Shown here in pieces: positions 61,668-64,000 of a stretch of DNA of 64,000 nt (its first letter is position 1; every line of letters starts with the position of its first letter). The position numbers and the translations under genes were made by a program. Under the pieces are notes generated by a model. That model searched no databases and was not told the DNA's origin. It saw only the letters and a program-made list of their open reading frames with translations. Source of the DNA: Eubacterium xylanophilum ATCC 35991 (GTDB lineage Bacteria; Bacillota; Clostridia; Lachnospirales; Lachnospiraceae); the NCBI RefSeq assembly GCF_000518685.1, contig NZ_JAEB01000001.1, positions 62,001 to 126,000 of the forward strand. Reading direction: 5' to 3'.

Positions 61668-62945
61668 ATGACAAGAGAAGATATTTTAAATTTGATTGAG
61701 GAAGAGGACGTAGAGTTCATAAGATTGCAGTTTACAGACATATTTGGTGAACTCAAGAATGTGGCTATTACTGCAAGACAGTTTGAGCGAGTGCTAGACA
61801 ATAACTTTGTGTTTGACGGTTCATCCCTCTACGGAAAGAAGAGTGTATTGGAGCAAGATATGTATCTGCGACCGGAACTTGATACATTTGTCATTCTTCC
61901 TTGGAGACCACAACAGGGTAAGGTTGCCAGATTTCTGTGCGACATTGTAGATGAAAATGGCAATAGTGTTGAAATATGCCCGAGAAATATTCTGAAAAGG
62001 ACACTGAGAGAAGCCGAGAAAAAGGGATATTCTGTATATGTTGATTCCGAGTGTGAATTCTTCATGTTCCACACTGATGACAATGGAATGCCAACAACTA
62101 TCACTCACGAGCAGGCGGGATACCTGGATGTCGGCCCTATGGATCTTGGCGAGAATGCCAGAAGAGGTATCGTTCTCGATCTCGAGGCAATGGGATTTGA
62201 AGTAGAATCTTCTCATCATGAAAAGGCACCTGCCCAGCATGAAATCACTTTCAGCAGTGCAGAGGCAATGCAAAGTGCGGATGAAATCATTACATTCAAA
62301 AATGCGGTAAGATCTACAGCCAAGAGATTTGGTCTTCATGCAACCTTCATGCCAAAACCGCTGACCGGTGTTCCCGGCTCGGGAATGCATGTTAACTTCG
62401 CGGTTTATAAGGATGATCGGAACATTTTCAATTATAAAGATGGAGAGTTAAAGGATGAGGTGAAGTACTTCATCGGCGGCATTCTCAAATACGCCAAGGA
62501 GATGTGCCCGATAACGAATCCGATTGTCAATTCATATAGACGCCTGACAGACAGCTTTGATGCGCCAAAGAAGGTGGATTGGACTTCGCAAAGCGGAAAT
62601 ACTCTGGCTAAAGTCAGAAAGAGAATCGGGGATGATATGAAGGTTGAGCTTCGATTCCCGGATCCTTCTGCAAATCCATACCTGACAATAGCTTTGTTTG
62701 TGAAGGCAGGACTCAAGGGTATTGAGGAAAATATTCTGCCGGGAGAAGAGTGCAGTGAAAAGGCGGATAGGTTGCCTGCTACACTTGGAGAATCCATCGA
62801 GATTATGAGAAATTCAAAGTTTGTCAGAGAAGCACTTGGAGATCAGTTTGTGGATTCATATCTCGATATCAAGAGTGCAGAGTGGCAGGAGTATATGTCT
62901 CAAGTGTCAGATTGGGAGATTTCAAAGTATCTATATAGGACGTAG
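61668..62945 (+). CDS. glnA: Type I glutamine synthetase
   Basis: 425 residues, GSI-alpha type. Recognisable are IRLQFTDIFGELKNVAIT, FDGSSL, the metal/glutamate-binding VDSECEFFMF, SSHHEKAPAQHEITF, the catalytic segment PLTGVPGSGMHVNF, and the C-terminal VELRFPDPSANPYL. The tyrosine loop used for adenylylation in GSI-beta is absent, as expected for Firmicutes, so control is by feedback and transcription. It lies 33 bases after gltD and is followed by the ANTAR gene after 17 bases. With glnN it gives the cell two unrelated-size glutamine synthetases under one regional control. Confidence 0.96.
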   Translation: MTREDILNLIEEEDVEFIRLQFTDIFGELKNVAITARQFERVLDNNFVFDGSSLYGKKSVLEQDMYLRPELDTFVILPWRPQQGKVARFLCDIVDENGNSVEICPRNILKRTLREAEKKGYSVYVDSECEFFMFHTDDNGMPTTITHEQAGYLDVGPMDLGENARRGIVLDLEAMGFEVESSHHEKAPAQHEITFSSAEAMQSADEIITFKNAVRSTAKRFGLHATFMPKPLTGVPGSGMHVNFAVYKDDRNIFNYKDGELKDEVKYFIGGILKYAKEMCPITNPIVNSYRRLTDSFDAPKKVDWTSQSGNTLAKVRKRIGDDMKVELRFPDPSANPYLTIALFVKAGLKGIEENILPGEECSEKADRLPATLGESIEIMRNSKFVREALGDQFVDSYLDIKSAEWQEYMSQVSDWEISKYLYRT

Positions 62946-62962
62946 AGAAAGGGTGCGTGCGT

Positions 62963-63505
62963 ATGGCTGGAATTATTATAGCCTCGGCCCATATACAGGA
63001 TGCTCGCAAACTTAAGGATGTCTTGAATAGGTATGGATATAGCACATGCATAGTGTGCCAAACAATGTCCAGTGCGTTGAATAGAGTCCAGGATTATGAT
63101 GCGGGAATTGTAATATGCACTGCCAGGCTCCCGGATGGAAACTACGCGGATTTGTACAATGAACTGCCGGAGCGGTTTCAAATGATACTTCTTTCCGGAA
63201 AGAGAGAAATTGAAATAGGCGAAGATGAGCGAATTGTACTGATAAGAAGTCCGTTTAAAATACAGCAGCTTATGTATGAATTGGAAGCTGTTGTGAGGCG
63301 TTTAGAGTGGAGTAAGGAACCAATTAAGAGAGCAAAAAAGCGCAGAAGTGAGTCTGAGAGACAGATAATAGAAAGTGCTAAGCTTCTCTTAATGGAGAAA
63401 AAAGATATGTCTGAGCCGGAAGCTCACAGATACATTCAGAAGATAAGTATGAATTCGGGTGTAGATGTGGTGGAGACTGCTCAGAAAATAATATTAACTT
63501 ATTAG
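62963..63505 (+). CDS. ANTAR-domain antitermination regulator with pseudo-receiver
   Basis: Residues about 1-115 have the fold pattern of a response-regulator receiver but lack the phosphorylation site. The beta-3 end reads GIVICTARLPD, where the phospho-Asp is Cys/Thr, the acidic pair is missing (ASAHIQD), and the Lys before the cis-Pro is Ser (RSPF). Residues about 125-178 are an ANTAR domain: RRSESERQIIESAKLLLMEK, then MSEPEAHRYIQKISMNSG. ANTAR proteins (AmiR, NasR, EutV) bind RNA hairpins with A1/G4 hexaloops and block terminators. ATG 62963 nine bases after AAAGGG is chosen. A homolog beside glnA is known in solventogenic clostridia (NitR/NasT-like). Its likely targets are the three leaders upstream. 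Confidence 0.9.
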   Translation: MAGIIIASAHIQDARKLKDVLNRYGYSTCIVCQTMSSALNRVQDYDAGIVICTARLPDGNYADLYNELPERFQMILLSGKREIEIGEDERIVLIRSPFKIQQLMYELEAVVRRLEWSKEPIKRAKKRRSESERQIIESAKLLLMEKKDMSEPEAHRYIQKISMNSGVDVVETAQKIILTY

Positions 63506-63516
63506 GAGGCAACAAT

Positions 63517-64000
63517 ATGTGTTCAATTATGTGTTACGAGGGAAAGGATATTTCCATTGAAGAATTTAAGAAAAATATGCTGAAGTCTGAGCATCGTGGA
63601 CCGGATGATGCGAGAGTTATTGAGACTGAAACAGGCTATCTTGGATTTATGAGACTTGCTATTATGGGGCTCACAGAAGAGGGAATGCAGCCATTTGAGA
63701 GAAATGGCAACTTCGTAATATGTAATGGCGAGTTGTATGGCTTTCGAAGAATCAAGAAGGAACTTGAGAGAGATGGATATGAGTTCAAAAGCGGATCTGA
63801 CTGTGAGATCATCCTCCCTCTTCTAGAGCGATATGGTCTTGAGATGCCTGCGCACTTGGATGCAGAGTACGCTTTTGTGATATATGACAAGGAGAAGGGG
63901 CTCATAGCAGCAAGGGATCCAATCGGAATTCGCCCGCTTTTCTATGGGTATAGCAAAAGTGGCAACATTATGTTTGCCAGCGAGGCGATTAACCTTGTGG
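63517..64000 (+). CDS. asnB: Asparagine synthase, glutamine-hydrolysing (3' end outside window)
   Basis: The first 161 residues are visible. MCSIMCYEG provides Cys2 as the class II glutaminase nucleophile after Met removal. HRGPDDARV, the RLAIMGL segment, CNGELYGFRRIKKEL and ARDPIGIRPLFYG are the standard AsnB glutaminase motifs. The synthetase domain lies beyond the window. It makes asparagine from aspartate with glutamine nitrogen. AGGAGG precedes ATG, 11 bases after the ANTAR gene, so it belongs to the gltB-gltD-glnA-ANTAR operon. Another class II amidotransferase is possible but less likely because of the GPDD and RDPIGIRPLFY pattern. Confidence 0.92.
   Translation, partial: MCSIMCYEGKDISIEEFKKNMLKSEHRGPDDARVIETETGYLGFMRLAIMGLTEEGMQPFERNGNFVICNGELYGFRRIKKELERDGYEFKSGSDCEIILPLLERYGLEMPAHLDAEYAFVIYDKEKGLIAARDPIGIRPLFYGYSKSGNIMFASEAINLV

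Overview
The window looks like chromosome of a Gram-positive anaerobe of the class Clostridia, most likely family Lachnospiraceae. This is inferred from roughly 40% GC, strong AGGAGG ribosome binding sites with several TTG/GTG starts, AddAB instead of RecBCD, a type III and a type I glutamine synthetase, a clostridial-type 6S RNA, CotH proteins, and secreted proteins that carry very lysine-rich Ig/fibronectin-like modules. No species is claimed.

Layout. 1-7.6 kb: 3' end of glgB, an S1-domain RNA-binding protein, a secreted CAP protein, and the sbcDC nuclease pair. 7.6-10.4 kb: an AT-rich accessory block with two paralogous lipoproteins behind a promoter built from four 20-bp A-tract repeats. 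10.4-15.5 kb: a DUF2007-like protein, a giant secreted CotH-kinase protein, and a membrane protein/XRE regulator pair. 15.5-19.0 kb: a ferrous iron uptake operon (feoA-feoA-feoB-Cys-rich peptide) with two DtxR/IdeR-like palindromes at its promoter, flanked on both sides by the same palindromic repeat in opposite orientation. 19.1-24.1 kb: a hydrolase followed by the first codons of a low-molecular-weight phosphotyrosine phosphatase gene. A 3.7 kb island then carries an AbiE-like type IV toxin-antitoxin pair and a phosphotransferase-acetyltransferase fusion. The complete phosphatase gene follows, and the two phosphatase 5' ends form an 18-bp direct repeat around the island. 24.2-26.6 kb: a HAD phosphatase and a FIST-GGDEF sensor. 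26.6-26.9 kb: 6S RNA. 26.9-45.3 kb: addB-addA-methyltransferase-glucosaminidase-cohesin-like protein-clpC, then radA, a membrane protein and a second CotH protein.

45.4-64 kb is a nitrogen-assimilation region. On the minus strand lie glnN (type III glutamine synthetase) and purF. On the plus strand lie a NUDIX hydrolase, a secreted protein, an ammonium channel fused to its own PII domain, pyrG, a leucine-rich repeat protein, gltB, gltD, glnA, an ANTAR-type RNA-binding antiterminator and asnB (cut by the window end). Ammonium enters by Amt-PII and is fixed by the glutamine synthetases. The glutamine is then spent by glutamate synthase, PurF, CTP synthase and AsnB, so nearly every enzyme here makes or uses glutamine amide nitrogen.

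The most interesting signal is regulatory. The glnN, amt-PII and gltB transcripts each begin with a tiny leader. In each, a hairpin with a six-base A-x-x-G-x-x loop (AAAGGC, AATGGT, AAAGGC) overlaps, and is mutually exclusive with, an intrinsic terminator. A6-loop hairpins of this kind are the target of ANTAR proteins, and an ANTAR gene sits beside glnA. This predicts a local nitrogen-responsive antitermination regulon using a reduced, single-hexaloop version of the known two-hairpin target. Second in interest is the AbiE-like island with a perfectly symmetric four-box operator.
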